A stretch of DNA of 64,000 nucleotides from Actinobacteria bacterium OV320 (lineage in GTDB: Bacteria; Actinomycetota; Actinomycetes; Streptomycetales; Streptomycetaceae). Shown piece after piece: positions 34,908-43,339 of the stretch (its first letter is position 1; each line of letters opens with the position of its first letter). The notes beneath the pieces were generated by a model. That model did no database searches. It worked only from the letters and a program-made list of their open reading frames with translations, and had not been told where the DNA came from. The position numbers and the translations under genes are program-made. The DNA is taken from contig LJCX01000035.1 of the NCBI GenBank assembly GCA_001298545.1, forward strand, positions 30,260 through 94,259, in the 5' to 3' direction.

Positions 34908-36380
34908 ATGAGCGAGACGAGGAACATGCCGGAACAAGCGATCCTGCCTGCGATAGCACCGAGCGAGCCTTTGGCCGTGTCGGTCGAGGCGGCGCGGATG
35001 GCGGCGGTGCGCCGTTACGACATTCTCGACACTCCGCCGGACGGCGCCTACGACAGAGTCGCGGCGCTGGCCGCGCGGCTGTTCGAGGTGCCGGTGGCGA
35101 CGGTGACGATCGTGGACGAGGACCGGATCTGGTTCAAGGCCGCGCACGGGCTGGAAGGTGTCAGCGAGATCGGCCGGGATCCGGGCCTGTGCGCCTCGGC
35201 GGTGCTGAGTGATGACACCACTGTCATCCCCGATACTTTGCTGGACCCGGTCGCCTGCTCCAACCCGCTGGTCGCCGGCCCGATGGGGGTGCGGTTCTAC
35301 GCCGCCGCTCCGATCATCACCGCCGACGGGCACCGGCTGGGAACGGTCAACGTCCTTGACACCCGCCCCCGCGAGATCAGCGAGGCCGATGCCTCCACCC
35401 TCACAGACCTGGCCGCGGTGGTGCGTGACCAGCTGGAACTGCGACTATCGGCGTTGCACGTGATACGCGCCGAGCAGGAGAAGCGTCAGGCCGAGGAAGA
35501 GGCCCGGCAGCGTGCGGAGCGGGACAAGGCGGCTATCGCCGCGTTTGCCTCCACCCTGCAGCGCACCCTGGTGCCCCCGGCACTGCCCGCGGTACCAGGC
35601 CTGGAGCTGGCCTGCCATTACAAGACCGCCTCCCCGCAGGAAGTGGGCGGTGACTTCTACGACGTCTTCCCCATCGCCGGAGGCCGGTCGGCGTTCTTCC
35701 TGGGCGATGTGTGCGGCAAGGGCGCCGAAGCCGCCTCGGTCACCTCACTGACCCGCTACACGCTGCGGGCCGCAGCCCTCGTCGACGCGGACCCCACGGC
35801 TGCGCTCAAGGCCCTGAACACCGCGCTGCTGCTGGACGCGGCGGTCGGTACCCGCTTTTGCACCGCCGTCTTCGGCCTGCTCGATCCGGCCCGGGATGGC
35901 GGTTTCACGGTCACGCTGGCCACCGGCGGTCACCCGCCCGCCTACCACCTGAGCCCCGACGAGGGCGGCGGTGTACGGGTGGAGGCGGTCCGCGCCAAGG
36001 GCGGCATGTTGGTCGGCGCGTTCGCCGAAGCCGCCTTCGCCTCACGCACCCTGCACCTGGCGCCCGGCGAGGGATTGCTGCTGTACACCGACGGGCTGAC
36101 CGAGGCACGCACCGTCGATGGCCACATGCTCGCCGACACGGGCCTTACCGACTTCCTTGCCCAGCGATCGGCGCCGGTCAGTGCCGGCGCCCTGATCGAC
36201 GACACCGTCGCGCTCCTGGACACACTCCCCGACACCGAACGCGACGACGTGGCGCTGCTGGCTCTGTCCGTCCCCACCGCGGACGCCGCTCCCGCCGGCA
36301 TCACCACCACCGCTCACAGCGCCGCCGCCCCGACCGCACCCGCCGACGCCTCCGTCGGGCAGGAGATCCGACGCCCATGA
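34908..36380 (+). CDS. GAF-domain PP2C (SpoIIE/RsbU-type) phosphatase
   Basis: 490 residues from ATG 34908. N-terminal GAF sensor (about residues 35-185: RRYDILDTPPDGAYDRVAAL, IVDEDRIWFKAAHGL), a charged coiled linker (EKRQAEEEARQRAERDKAAI), then a PP2C domain (about 225-455) with metal-site motifs GGDFYDVF, GDVCGKG, YTDGLTEAR and DDVALLAL. It should dephosphorylate a STAS antagonist to release a sigma factor. It overlaps the next gene by ATGA, which encodes just such a STAS protein. Confidence 0.93.
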   Translation: MSETRNMPEQAILPAIAPSEPLAVSVEAARMAAVRRYDILDTPPDGAYDRVAALAARLFEVPVATVTIVDEDRIWFKAAHGLEGVSEIGRDPGLCASAVLSDDTTVIPDTLLDPVACSNPLVAGPMGVRFYAAAPIITADGHRLGTVNVLDTRPREISEADASTLTDLAAVVRDQLELRLSALHVIRAEQEKRQAEEEARQRAERDKAAIAAFASTLQRTLVPPALPAVPGLELACHYKTASPQEVGGDFYDVFPIAGGRSAFFLGDVCGKGAEAASVTSLTRYTLRAAALVDADPTAALKALNTALLLDAAVGTRFCTAVFGLLDPARDGGFTVTLATGGHPPAYHLSPDEGGGVRVEAVRAKGGMLVGAFAEAAFASRTLHLAPGEGLLLYTDGLTEARTVDGHMLADTGLTDFLAQRSAPVSAGALIDDTVALLDTLPDTERDDVALLALSVPTADAAPAGITTTAHSAAAPTAPADASVGQEIRRP

Positions 36381-36745
36381 CCGACGCATTCCACATCGAC
36401 GTCCCGCACACCGACGGCGCCCTGGCCGTGATCGCCCTGTCCGGCGAGTTCGACATCGCCGCCGCACCCGCCGTGCGGGCCCGCGCCCTGGAACTCATCG
36501 CCACCGGACACACAGACCTGGTCGCCGACCTCTCGGGTGTCACGTTCTGCGACTCCTCAGGGCTGGGATCCCTCGTCGGCATCTGGCGCTGCGCCAAGGA
36601 CGCCGACGGCTCCCTAACCCTGGCGGCCATCCCCGACCGGCTGAGCCGCCTGCTCAGCGTCACCGGGATGGACACCTTCCTGCCCGCCTACTCCAGCGCC
36701 GACGCCGCGCTCGCCGCCCGCCAAGGCAATCGCACCACCGCCTGA
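36377..36745 (+). CDS. STAS-domain anti-sigma factor antagonist (RsbV-like)
   Basis: 122 residues, translationally coupled to the phosphatase. STAS fold with VIALSGEFDIAAAP and VTFCDSSGLGSLVGI; the DSSG motif (residues 59-62) holds the phosphorylatable Ser. Unphosphorylated, it would bind an RsbW-like kinase and free the sigma factor. Likely the direct substrate of the upstream PP2C. Confidence 0.92.
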   Translation: MTDAFHIDVPHTDGALAVIALSGEFDIAAAPAVRARALELIATGHTDLVADLSGVTFCDSSGLGSLVGIWRCAKDADGSLTLAAIPDRLSRLLSVTGMDTFLPAYSSADAALAARQGNRTTA

Positions 36746-36815
36746 ACACCCTCGCTCGCAGGAGTGGCATCAGCGGGCTTGCCTGGCACAGCCCAGCCCT
36801 ACAGCTAGGTTCTGT

Positions 36816-36955
36816 CATCGTCGTGCCCAGATGAGAATGGCGGCGAGGTGGAGTGCGGCCTGGTAGGCGATGGCGAGCTTGTCCGTTCGCATGGCCAGGC
36901 CGCGCCACCGTTTGCCGGTTGATGCATCGCTCGACCGTGTTGCGCATGGCACCCG
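36816..36955 (-). pseudogene. IS5-family transposase C-terminal remnant
   Basis: Two frames give MRNTVERCINR and RGLAMRTDKLAIAYQAALHL, AAILIWARR, the usual C-terminal end with the catalytic Glu. A few residues (LKR) are missing between them. The rest of the element is absent. Confidence 0.65.
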
Positions 36956-37274
36956 CAACCACCTGACCCCCGGACAGCTTCATCAGGACAAGACAAAGAC
37001 GGAATGAGACCTCTGCCAAAGCAGAAAACCATCCGAAACCGCAGACAGCCGATTCCCCGTCGGGACCGATGCCGACCCCGGCCCGGCGGAGATCTCGGCG
37101 GTGCAGGAGGACCCGCCGGGACATGACGACCGCTCCCACCGCCCGCTGAACAAGGCGCCCCTGGGAGGCCACCCGTTCGGGGGCTCTGGCTGGGCACCGG
37201 TCCGCGCGCCGCGTTTGGCTGGTGGTGTCCCGTCGGCATCAGGAGCCCAGCGGGGTTCCGTGCGAGGAGAATCC

Positions 37275-37583
37275 GTGCCTCAGCAGACCATCACGCAATA
37301 CAAGAACGCCTACACCGCCCTGTACGGCGGCACCGGCCTGGACCGTCGCATCACCGAGGAACAGGCCGGCCACGCGGCCGCCTGGGAGGCCGCCCGGCAG
37401 CTGAAAGACTCGGAGATGCCGATCGACGAGGACGAGCTGCCCTACACCCTGAAAGCGCTGGCCTGCCAGCAGGCTGACCAGCTGCTGACCGCCCTGGGCT
37501 TGGACTACCTGGACGGCCAGCAGGTTACGCGCCACGCGGCGGCCGCTGCAGCATGTATCGCGCCCGAGTTGGTCACCGCCTGA
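37275..37583 (+). CDS. hypothetical protein, 102 aa
   Basis: From GTG 37275 with GAGGAGA. A helical protein (QQTITQYKNAYTALYGGTGL, HAAAWEAARQLKDSEMPID, LKALACQQADQLLTALGLDY). No domain recognised. It lies inside the signalling cluster but shows no link to it. Confidence 0.5.
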   Translation: MPQQTITQYKNAYTALYGGTGLDRRITEEQAGHAAAWEAARQLKDSEMPIDEDELPYTLKALACQQADQLLTALGLDYLDGQQVTRHAAAAAACIAPELVTA

Positions 37584-38060
37584 ACGAGACAGCCTGAGCA
37601 GCGTCGCGCAAGCAACAGCGTCGGCACGCGAAGCGCGGCCACCTCGTCTTTCCTTTCACGCTGCTGTGCGGCCCGGCGCCGGTCGCGGCTTCGCAGGGCT
37701 CTTCGCCACCCTTCTACGTGAAGAGCCCGATGCTGAGGTGGGCGGGCAGGGACGTGCCGGGTACAGGCGCATAGCCGAAGCGGCGCCGCTGCACCCGAGG
37801 CGCCGGTGCCCCGTCGGCCGGCCGCCGCGCAGGCAGGCCAAAGGGATCGTCCGCTCCCCTCGGAACGTTGCTGGTTGGCATCGACATTTTCGGGCTCCGC
37901 GATCTCCGAGCGCTATCCGAGACCGTCGATGAGCGTTGCTCGCTCTCACTTACAGATCCAGGCGTGTCTGCCGTCTGGATACACTGCCCCGTCCGGTGGA
38001 GCTTTTCCTCTGCCCGTGCCGGGAGCGTCGGCAGGCGGCTTGATGTGAAGGAGTCCGAGC
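37584..38060. other. gene-free stretch upstream of a STAS gene
   Basis: No convincing gene. Probably holds the promoter for the STAS/MEDS pair that follows; I saw no clear sigma-B-type promoter. Confidence 0.35.
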
Positions 38061-38414
38061 GTGGATGCCCCACATATGGTGGGCGGCCCAGCCCCGGTGC
38101 CCGGGAGGGCCGCGTTGGAGGTGAGCCCGTTGCCCGGCGGTCGTTCTGGGATACGTGCCCGTGGTGAGATCAGCGCCCTCACGCGTCCGTCTTGGGAGCA
38201 GGCCCTGTCCGAGCTGGCCCGGCGGCACGCGGGCGTGTCGTACGTGGAGCTGTCGGATGTGGCGTTCGTCGATGTGGCCGGGGTGAGTGCGCTGGCGGTC
38301 ACCGCCATGAACCTGCCGGACGGGAGGGTTGTGGTCGAGAATCCCCCGCCGCAGCTGCCGCGGGTTTTGGAGATGTTCTGGCCGGGCCTGGATCGGATCG
38401 AGGTGGCTCTGTGA
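38061..38414 (+). CDS. STAS-like protein lacking the phosphorylation Ser
   Basis: 117 residues from GTG 38061 (GAAGGAG upstream). The fold pattern is STAS (IRARGEISALTRPSWEQALS, VELSDVAFVDVAGVSALAV), but the usual DSSG is DVAG, so no Ser is available for kinase control. It overlaps the start of the next gene (TGATG), suggesting a coupled pair. It may act as a constitutive binder or a structural partner of the MEDS-ATPase protein. Confidence 0.75.
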   Translation: MDAPHMVGGPAPVPGRAALEVSPLPGGRSGIRARGEISALTRPSWEQALSELARRHAGVSYVELSDVAFVDVAGVSALAVTAMNLPDGRVVVENPPPQLPRVLEMFWPGLDRIEVAL

Positions 38415-39346
38415 TGAGCACGGTGACCACCCGCGAGGCGTTCGTGCACCCTGCCCTTTTCTACCGCACCGAGCAGGAGTACACGCGGCAGACGGTGGCC
38501 TTCCTGCGCGAGGGCCTGACCAACGGCGAGCCGATGGCCGTCGCGGTGCCCGGCCCCAACCTGGAACTGATCAAGGCAGGTCTGGGCTCGGATGCCGAGG
38601 GCATCTTGTTCCTGGACATGACCGAGGCCGGCCGCAACCCGGGGCGGATCATCCCCAAGGTGCTGCGCGGATTCGCCGACGCCCACCCCAAGGGGCGTGT
38701 GCGGATCATCGGCGAGCCGATCTGGGCCGGGCGCAGCGCGGTGGAGTACCCGGCGTGCGCGCAGCACGAGGCGCTGATCAACGCCGCGTTCGAGGGCCGG
38801 GCGGTGACGATTCTGTGCCCCTACGACGAGGAGCGGCTGGATCCGCAGGTGATCGCCGATGCGAAGGTCACCCACCCGACCCTCATCAGCGGGGAGGGCC
38901 GTGAGTCGGTCAGCGACGCCTACGACTGGCAGGCGGTCGTCTCTCGCTACAACCAGGTGCTTGCGCCTGCACCGGACGCCGCGGCCTTTTCCTACGGCGG
39001 GGAGGACCTTCCGGCGGTTCGCCAGTTCGCTCTCGCTCAGGCGAAGTTGCTGGGCATGGCCGGGGAGCGGCTGATGGATGTGGAGCTGGCGGTCGCAGAG
39101 CTGACGACCAACAGCGTGGTCCACGGCGGAGGCCGCGGGACACTCGCCCTCTGGGCCGAGCAGGGGCAGCTGGTGTGCGAGGTCCGCGACGCGGGCCGGC
39201 TGACCGATCCGCTGGCCGGCCGCCGCCCGCCGGAGCGCGGCCAGCTGGGCGGCCGAGGCCTGATGCTGGTCCACTACGTGTCCGACCTGGTGCGCGTGCA
39301 CACCAGCGACGACGGCACGACCGTGCGCTTCTACCTCAGCCTGTAA
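38414..39346 (+). CDS. MEDS-domain sensor with C-terminal ATPase (RsbA-like)
   Basis: 310 residues. N-terminal MEDS domain (about 10-180: HPALFYRTEQEYTRQTVAFL, EGLTNGEPMAVAVPGPNLEL, RIIGEPIWAGRS, ILCPYDEERL), then a GHKL ATPase with N-box VAELTTNSVVHGGG, G1 EVRDAGRLTDP and G2 GGRGLMLVHYVSDLV. Such proteins act as anti-sigma kinases sensing a small-molecule or redox signal. A strong terminator follows. Confidence 0.9.
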   Translation: MSTVTTREAFVHPALFYRTEQEYTRQTVAFLREGLTNGEPMAVAVPGPNLELIKAGLGSDAEGILFLDMTEAGRNPGRIIPKVLRGFADAHPKGRVRIIGEPIWAGRSAVEYPACAQHEALINAAFEGRAVTILCPYDEERLDPQVIADAKVTHPTLISGEGRESVSDAYDWQAVVSRYNQVLAPAPDAAAFSYGGEDLPAVRQFALAQAKLLGMAGERLMDVELAVAELTTNSVVHGGGRGTLALWAEQGQLVCEVRDAGRLTDPLAGRRPPERGQLGGRGLMLVHYVSDLVRVHTSDDGTTVRFYLSL

Positions 39347-39353
39347 CCGCATG

Positions 39354-39388
39354 CGTGGGCGGCCACCCTCTCCGGGCGGCCGCCCACG
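39354..39388. terminator. hairpin terminator
   Basis: Perfect 11-base arms (CGTGGGCGGCC and complement) with a 13-base loop, eight bases after the MEDS-ATPase stop codon. Confidence 0.65.
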
Positions 39389-39439
39389 ATGGTGTCGCGA
39401 GCAGGACATCCGGCCCGGTGGGGCAACATCCCCGAGCAG

Positions 39440-39600
39440 CGCGCAGCGCGGCAGACGAGGCAGCCCGGATGGAGGAGTACGCCGCTACAACACCCTCGAC
39501 ACCGGGCCCGACGGGGCATTCGACCGCATCGCCGCGATGGCCGCCCGGTCTGCCGCCAGCGGCGACGTGCAGGTCCACCCGTTCGGCAGGAGTCGTGGCT
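39440..39600 (+). pseudogene. remnant of a GAF-PP2C phosphatase N-terminus
   Basis: Two frames spell DEAARME and then VRRYNTLDTGPDGAFDRIAA, MAAR, matching the start of the GAF region of the intact phosphatase at 34908 (VEAARMAAVRRYDILDTPPD). A one-base shift separates the two pieces and the rest is gone. It appears to be the stub of a second phosphatase gene. Confidence 0.65.
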
Positions 39601-40364
39601 TTTGATGCTGTCGTTGTCCCTCGCGTGGGAGTACACGGTGAACAACGCGTCGACGGGGAAAGGCAAGGCACGCGGACTTCGTTTGGTTGTGAGGCCTACC
39701 GCGGAGATCTGGCTCGTCGCGCGCTGAGGCTCATGCTGGAGGATGCCGGAACCCGGATTCTGGGGATACACAGCGATACGACGTTCGGCCCCTGCCTCCC
39801 CTCGCACTGCCCCATGGCGGGCCACCTGACGCTCGGAGGGGGGCTTGCCCGTCTACGGGGCGGCGGCTGACCCGGCGTGTTGCTGGTTTGATGAGAGGTG
39901 GTGCGCGGGGGCCGGGCGGGGTGTACGAGCTGGGGTTCCGCTGGCAGAAGCGTGCCGCCGGCCGCGCATCCGGGAATGTCTGACCACCGGCTGGTCAGAG
40001 CCGAAGCCCCTGTCCGGCGAAGTCGGGCGACCCCCGGCCAACCGTGACGGCCTGTGCCACCTTTCGGGCACGAGGGCCACCTGCCACGCTCTGTGTGCAG
40101 TGCTGGTGCTGTCTACGTATCCCCGTGACGGCATCAGCACTCGCTTTGCGATGGCCACCAGGCGACAGGTGTGAGGGCCTGCGCGAGGGAGACTCGCGTG
40201 CGGAGGGGGTTGGGCAGTCAGCCTCTCGGACTCTTCGCCGCCCATGGTCGGCGAAGAGTTCCTCTCCACTCCCCATGTGATCTTCGCGTGGTGCTGAGAA
40301 TGTCTTGCGGTGCCGGTCCGGGGCAGGCGTACTGGAAACGTCGGCCCCTGTATGGAGACCCGGA
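39601..40364. other. gene-free stretch before the ANTAR gene
   Basis: No gene recognised. It may contain decayed sequence of the lost phosphatase copy and the promoter of the ANTAR gene. Confidence 0.35.
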
Positions 40365-40709
40365 ATGACGACCTCCCGCGAGCAGCGGGAGCTGCGCGAC
40401 GGAACGCGTGATCCTGCGGTGACCCGGCTGGAGCAGGAGAACGCCCAACTGCGGCAAGCGGTCGATTCCCATGCGGTGGTCGACCAGGCGATCGGTGCCC
40501 TCGTCGCAGTCCACCGGATCGCGCCGGCCGCAGGCTTCGAGGTGCTGCGTGAGGTCTCCCAGCACACCAACATCAAACTGCACACGATCGCGGAGATGGT
40601 GATCGACTGGGCGCTGGGGCAGTCACTGCCAGAGACGGTGGAGCGTGAGCTGGGCCAGGCCGTGCAGCGCCGTCAGGGTCAGGGTGATGCCCCGGGTCGG
40701 GCCGGATAG
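40365..40709 (+). CDS. ANTAR-domain protein
   Basis: 114 residues from ATG 40365 (GGAG upstream). An N-terminal coil (LEQENAQLRQAVDSHAVVDQ) leads into an ANTAR domain (AIGALVAVHRIAPAAGFEVL, REVSQHTNIKLHTIAEMVID), which in the family binds RNA hairpins to prevent termination. No receiver or GAF domain is attached, so control must come from a partner. It converges with a STAS gene five bases away. Confidence 0.88.
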   Translation: MTTSREQRELRDGTRDPAVTRLEQENAQLRQAVDSHAVVDQAIGALVAVHRIAPAAGFEVLREVSQHTNIKLHTIAEMVIDWALGQSLPETVERELGQAVQRRQGQGDAPGRAG

Positions 40710-40714
40710 GACGG

Positions 40715-41128
40715 TCAGGGTTCGAGGGCCTGCTCGAGGGTGGGGTGGCAGGTGATGAACGTGTCGATGCCGACCAGCCGCAGGACGTGCAGGACGAGTG
40801 TCTGTGCGGCGGCGATGCGCAGCCAGCCTTCGTTGCTGCTGACGGCCTTGTGGGTGGTGACGAAGACGTTGATGCCGCTGGAGTCCATGAAGGTCACGCC
40901 ACTGAGGTCGACCACGATCCGTGACGGCGGCGCCTCGCCGTACCCGGACAGCAGGGCTGCGCCGAGCAGCTCCTTGACGTCGTGGTCGATCTCGCCCTGC
41001 ACGGTGACGATGCGCACGCCGTCGACCATGCGGTGTACGGCGGAGAACCGGTCTGGCCGACCCGCGTTCTCGATGTCGCTTACCGTCTCCTCGACTGCGC
41101 TTGAGCCCCCTGGGAGCAGGGCGTGCAC
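40715..41128 (-). CDS. STAS-domain anti-sigma factor antagonist
   Basis: 137 residues from GTG 41128 (GGGGAG upstream). STAS core: HRMVDGVRIVTVQGEIDHDV and IVVDLSGVTFMDSSGINVFV with the phosphorylatable DSSG, ending LVGIDTFITCHPTLEQALEP. A truncated paralogue lies at 31639. It is divergent from the ATPase gene at 41256, its likely kinase partner. Confidence 0.88.
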   Translation of the reverse strand: MHALLPGGSSAVEETVSDIENAGRPDRFSAVHRMVDGVRIVTVQGEIDHDVKELLGAALLSGYGEAPPSRIVVDLSGVTFMDSSGINVFVTTHKAVSSNEGWLRIAAAQTLVLHVLRLVGIDTFITCHPTLEQALEP

Positions 41129-41255
41129 GGACGATTCTCCCCCCACTGCCCCGGCCGCATACTCTCGGGCAGGCGTGCGAACAAGATGCCTCTGCCATGT
41201 ATGCCGGGATCGGGGGTAGGGGCGCGCGTGAAACGGGGAATGAGGGCGAGGCCAG

Positions 41256-41702
41256 TTGCGATCCCACGCCGACAACGACGGCTGTACCGGCGCGGAGGAG
41301 TACCTGCTGCGGGCCGGCTACGCCCTGGACGGAGAAGACGGCTGCATCGCCGACGCCCGCCACCACGCCGTCGCCTTCCTCGACCAGGCCCACACCGCCT
41401 ACCGCCTGCCCGTGCCCGCCCGCGCGAGGGACCTCACCCAGCTGGTCGTCAGCGAGCTGGTCACCAACGCCCTCAAGTACGCTCCCGGCCCCGTTCTGAT
41501 GGAACTGCGCATCAACGCCCGCGCCGTGGACGTCGTCGTGTGGGACAGCGATCCCGCCGCGCCCGCAGCCCGGGCCGCCGATCCCGACCGGATCGGCCAG
41601 CACGGCCTGGAGATCGTCAAGGCCGTCACCGAGGCCCTCTTCGTCGAGCAGCAGCCGGTCGGCAAACGCATCACGGCCCGCATCGCCCTGACCGACACCT
41701 AG
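41256..41702 (+). CDS. RsbW-like ATP-binding protein
   Basis: 148 residues. GHKL motifs: DLTQLVVSELVTNALKYAPG (N-box), VVVWDSDP and GQHGLEIVKAVTEALFVEQQ. It is strongly similar to the protein at 31974-32462, including the identical segment DLTQLVVSELVTNA. The TTG start at 41256 has GAGGGCGAGG upstream. Likely an anti-sigma kinase paired with the adjacent STAS protein. Confidence 0.85.
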   Translation: MRSHADNDGCTGAEEYLLRAGYALDGEDGCIADARHHAVAFLDQAHTAYRLPVPARARDLTQLVVSELVTNALKYAPGPVLMELRINARAVDVVVWDSDPAAPAARAADPDRIGQHGLEIVKAVTEALFVEQQPVGKRITARIALTDT

Positions 41703-41908
41703 CAAAGGCACCGCCCGCCGCTGATAAGCAGTCCCCCCGGCGGATCCAGCCGGGCGTGGATCTGCACGGAGTGGCCCACGTCGTCGATGTCTCGCAGCAC
41801 GATCCAGTGGCTGCAGCCACTGACCCGACAGCTCTGGCCGAAGCAGCTGCTCATGCGTCGTCGGCCAGGCCAATACAGCGTGCTGTAGCTATTAGACGCC
41901 CGGTTGCC

Positions 41909-42259
41909 TCAGGAGGGGAGGGCGGTCTGGAGGGTGGCATACATCGGCACGATGTCGTCCAGGCCGACGAGGTGCAGGAGCCGCTGCACGGACGCGGAAA
42001 CGTTGGCCAGGCGGAGCCAGCCGTCGCTGTCCCGCGCGGCACGGTGGGCGTAGACGAGGAAGGAGATGCCGCTGCAGTCCATGAACGTGACCTGTTCGAA
42101 GTCGATAACCGTGCAGGGCGCGCATTTCTCGCCCGCGCCGCTGTCGAACGCCCAGCCCACGAAGGACACGCTGCTGTAGTCGATGTCCCCGCTCAGCGTC
42201 AGGACGTGCACACCGGCAGGAGTAGTGTGCTGGGCGACGGCCAGGGGGGATACATCCAT
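41909..42259 (-). CDS. STAS-domain anti-sigma factor antagonist
   Basis: 116 residues from ATG 42259. Contains VHVLTLSGDIDYSSVSF and VIDFEQVTFMDCSGISFLVY; the motif is DCSG, keeping the Ser next to Gly that is normally phosphorylated. End: LLHLVGLDDIVPMYATLQTA. A third distinct STAS gene in the cluster, tail-to-tail with the ATPase gene. Confidence 0.88.
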   Translation of the reverse strand: MDVSPLAVAQHTTPAGVHVLTLSGDIDYSSVSFVGWAFDSGAGEKCAPCTVIDFEQVTFMDCSGISFLVYAHRAARDSDGWLRLANVSASVQRLLHLVGLDDIVPMYATLQTALPS

Positions 42260-42801
42260 GGGACCACCTCGTTCGTCCTCCGCAGATCCATGCAACGGAG
42301 CCGGTGTCCTCGCCCACGCAAGCGCATGAGCAGTCGCACGGTCAACAAAATCCGGGTTCGTATACCGCCCCGCTCCATGAAGGCGCGCGGCCAATGACGA
42401 GGGCAGTGGGGCCCGCACCGTGCGGGGGCTCGTTCCCCGTTGATCAAGGATGAGAAGCCGGTAAGAGCTGACGGTGCAGCACCTGCTGGGTGGCCGGGCC
42501 GGTAGCACGGTGGCCGACAGCGCCCGCGGCCGAAAGCACCCGTGCAATCCGGCTGGTGGTCGAAGCGGCCGTCGCCCGCGCCCCCCCGACGCGTCCGGCC
42601 CCGGCGTCATCGGCCGCGCCTCGTGCCTCCACGCGCTCGAGTGCAGCCGGCCGGCGTGAAGAGCGGGTGTGGTGTGGCTGGGGTCCGGTGGTTGGAGGTG
42701 CAGATTCCGCTGCTTCACCGGGCCCCAGCTATGGGGTCTGGTGCCCGGGAAGATGGTCGTTACACGGTTTGCCGGAAGGGACGTCGTGCCGGCGGGACAT
42801 G
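42260..42801. other. gene-free stretch
   Basis: No convincing gene was seen in these 540 bases; frames on both strands are Arg/Pro-rich shadows. Confidence 0.35.
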
Positions 42802-42837
42802 CCGGTGGGCCCCCGACTGTCTCCGGGGGCCCACCGG
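42802..42837. terminator. very strong hairpin terminator
   Basis: Perfect 14-base arms (CCGGTGGGCCCCCG and complement) with an 8-base loop, just downstream of the small membrane protein gene ending at 42856 on the minus strand. Confidence 0.75.
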
Positions 42838-42855
42838 TTGCTGCTGTTGGCTGGG

Positions 42856-43026
42856 TTACCAGCGATACCAGCGGCCCTTGCGGCCGCCGGTGCCGGCGCT
42901 GCGCATGACGAAGCCCAGCAGCCAGACGACCAGCACGATGACGGCGATCCACCACAGTGCCTTCAGCGCGAAGCCCGCGCCGAAGAGGATCAGAGCAAGC
43001 AGAAGAACGAGAAGCAGGGGAACCAT
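42856..43026 (-). CDS. small hydrophobic membrane protein, 56 aa
   Basis: ATG 43026 has GGAGG nine bases upstream. Two transmembrane helices (PLLLVLLLALILFGAGFA and WWIAVIVLVVWLLGFVM) and a basic C-terminal tail (GRKGRWYRW). It resembles the short 'hydrophobic protein' genes common in Streptomyces, often stress-sigma dependent. Function unknown. Confidence 0.75.
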   Translation of the reverse strand: MVPLLLVLLLALILFGAGFALKALWWIAVIVLVVWLLGFVMRSAGTGGRKGRWYRW

Positions 43027-43235
43027 AGTTATCAACCTCCGCTGCTCCTGGTGCCCGGCGAATCGAAGAGCACACGGCTGATTCACCTGGTTTCTTCACC
43101 GCTCTTGCGGGCACTGGAACCGGATTCTCCATCGCCGTCCACCAGATGAAACGACCGAGCCTGGCGCACGGCCGTGCCCGGTTCCATCGGCCCACGAACA
43201 TCACCTGCCGGAGATCACTACAAGGCGGGATTATG

Positions 43236-43314
43236 CCGCCGACGCGGGGGTGCTTCGGCAGGGCTGCGGGTCGGCGTCGGCTTGTCCTCCCCGCCGACGC
43301 GGGGGTGCTTCGGC
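43236..43314. CRISPR. relic of a type I-E-like CRISPR array, two repeats
   Basis: The same 24 bases (CCGCCGACGCGGGGGTGCTT plus CGGC) occur at 43236-43259 and 43291-43314, 55 bases apart. The second copy is preceded by GTCCTC, giving the actinobacterial I-E repeat layout GTCCTCCCCGC-N4-GCGGGGGTG. A normal unit is about 61 bases, so the spacer is shortened or the first repeat is damaged. No cas genes are in the window. Confidence 0.5.
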
Positions 43315-43339
43315 CTTCTCCGTGGTGCCAGACGTTCCT

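Noticed and set aside
34709..34927. Small minus-strand frame with VDAANPQPGAVIGEKANV
   Set aside because: Protein-like patch but no start with a ribosome site and no recognised family; kept only as a note in the intergenic entry.
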